A stretch of DNA of 64,000 nucleotides from contig NZ_JBHTFQ010000010.1 of the NCBI RefSeq assembly GCF_042666235.1, positions 1-64,000 on the forward strand, read 5' to 3'. Each line of letters begins with the position of its first letter. Position 1 is the stretch's first letter. This stretch comes from Halodurantibacterium daqingensis. Lineage in GTDB: Bacteria; Pseudomonadota; Alphaproteobacteria; Rhodobacterales; Rhodobacteraceae. Of this stretch, positions 63,711 to 64,000 are shown piece after piece. Position numbers and translations under genes: made by a program. The notes under the pieces are model-generated. The model searched no databases. It saw only the letters and a program-made list of their open reading frames with translations, and was not told the origin of the DNA.

Positions 63711-63743
63711 GTCGTCGGAAAGGTGAATCACAGATTCGACTTT

Positions 63744-63757
63744 TTGACTCAGGTCAA
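63744..63757. promoter_or_regulatory. FNR-type box before ccoG
   Basis: TTGAC-TCAG-GTCAA, a symmetrical variant with two differences from consensus, 58 bp before the ccoG start. Since a terminator precedes it, ccoG probably has its own FnrL-linked promoter. Confidence 0.65.
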
Positions 63758-63814
63758 TGCACAGGCCGTCCGCGACGCCTAGCCAAGGTGCAGAGAACAG
63801 ACCGAGGTGGTCCC

Positions 63815-64000
63815 GTGACCTTCCAGAACGAACAGCCCGCCAGCCTTTATGCCGCCCGCGAGCCCGTCTTTCCCCGTCGTGTGAGCGGACGCTTCCGCGC
63901 GCTCAAATGGTGGATCATGGCGGTCACGCTGGGCATCTATTACATCACGCCCTGGATCCGCTGGGACCGGGGCCCGAACCTGCCCGACCAGGCGGTGCTT
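63815..64000 (+). CDS. ccoG: cytochrome oxidase assembly protein CcoG (RdxA), 5' part
   Basis: Only the first 62 codons are in the window. The translation (VTFQNEQPASLYAAREPVF, then RFRALKWWIMAVTLGIYY and ITPWIRWDRGPN) is the N-terminus of CcoG: a cytoplasmic lead then the first membrane helix. CcoG reduces copper and holds two 4Fe-4S clusters for oxidase assembly. Start GTG 63815 with GAGGTGG upstream. Confidence 0.9.
   Translation, partial: MTFQNEQPASLYAAREPVFPRRVSGRFRALKWWIMAVTLGIYYITPWIRWDRGPNLPDQAVL

Overview
The window is GC-rich alphaproteobacterial DNA, most like Rhodobacteraceae (Paracoccus/Rhodobacter group). The evidence is an FnrL-type regulator next to hemN, a ccoNOQP-ccoG operon with FNR boxes, a membrane-anchored CycM-type cytochrome c, a dnaX-ybaB-recR cluster beside the 4.5S RNA gene, and a yejABEF operon. 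The strain or species cannot be named from sequence alone.

Positions 51-36167 are an accessory block bracketed by two tRNA genes: initiator tRNA-Met (51-127, +) and tRNA-Ser(GGA) (36078-36167, -). Left to right it holds: (i) an apparent defence cluster with a CHAT-protease gene carrying a frameshift (362-4206), a convergent STAND NTPase with an N-terminal Cap4/DUF4297-like nuclease region and a C-terminal SEC-C zinc motif (4290-7166), a Fic protein with palindromic operator-like sites (7285-8518), and a two-gene unit of a 261-aa unknown protein plus a QueC-family PP-loop protein (8620-11264); (ii) a prophage-like remnant on the minus strand (terminase-small-like, HNH nuclease, ParB-methyltransferase, DUF6362-like, replication-type HTH, small membrane protein, AlpA-like HTH) with a frameshifted tyrosine integrase (11351-18661); (iii) a truncated IS3-family element; (iv) a type I-E CRISPR array of 70 repeats and 69 spacers (19252-23491) with a complete cas3-cas8e-cse2-cas7e-cas5e-cas6e-cas1-cas2 operon (23550-31780), both transcribed on the minus strand; (v) a serine recombinase with an odd tail, a small gene, and a tyrosine integrase next to tRNA-Ser whose expected catalytic Tyr is His.

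Positions 36168-38006 are decayed DNA: transposase, Ada-domain and IS3 fragments around one intact VOC-family gene. From 38007 on the DNA looks like ordinary core genome: sulfotransferase, recR, ybaB, dnaX, 4.5S RNA, an NMT1/THI5-type ABC importer, a cyclic-nucleotide phosphodiesterase/3'-nucleotidase, nudC, an SRPBCC protein, pheA, cycM, yejABEF with a coupled glycosyltransferase, hemN, fnrL, a universal stress protein, ccoNOQP and the start of ccoG.

The right end forms a microaerobic regulon. FnrL-type sites lie between hemN and fnrL, between usp and ccoN (two), and before ccoG, so oxygen limitation would control oxygen-independent heme synthesis, the stress protein and the cbb3 oxidase together. 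The left end is a multi-layer anti-phage island whose two tyrosine integrases both look disabled, so it may be fixed in the chromosome. The least described parts are the CHAT/STAND convergent pair and the QueC-like two-gene unit, whose partner protein begins Met-Gly and could be a substrate for N-terminal nucleobase conjugation.
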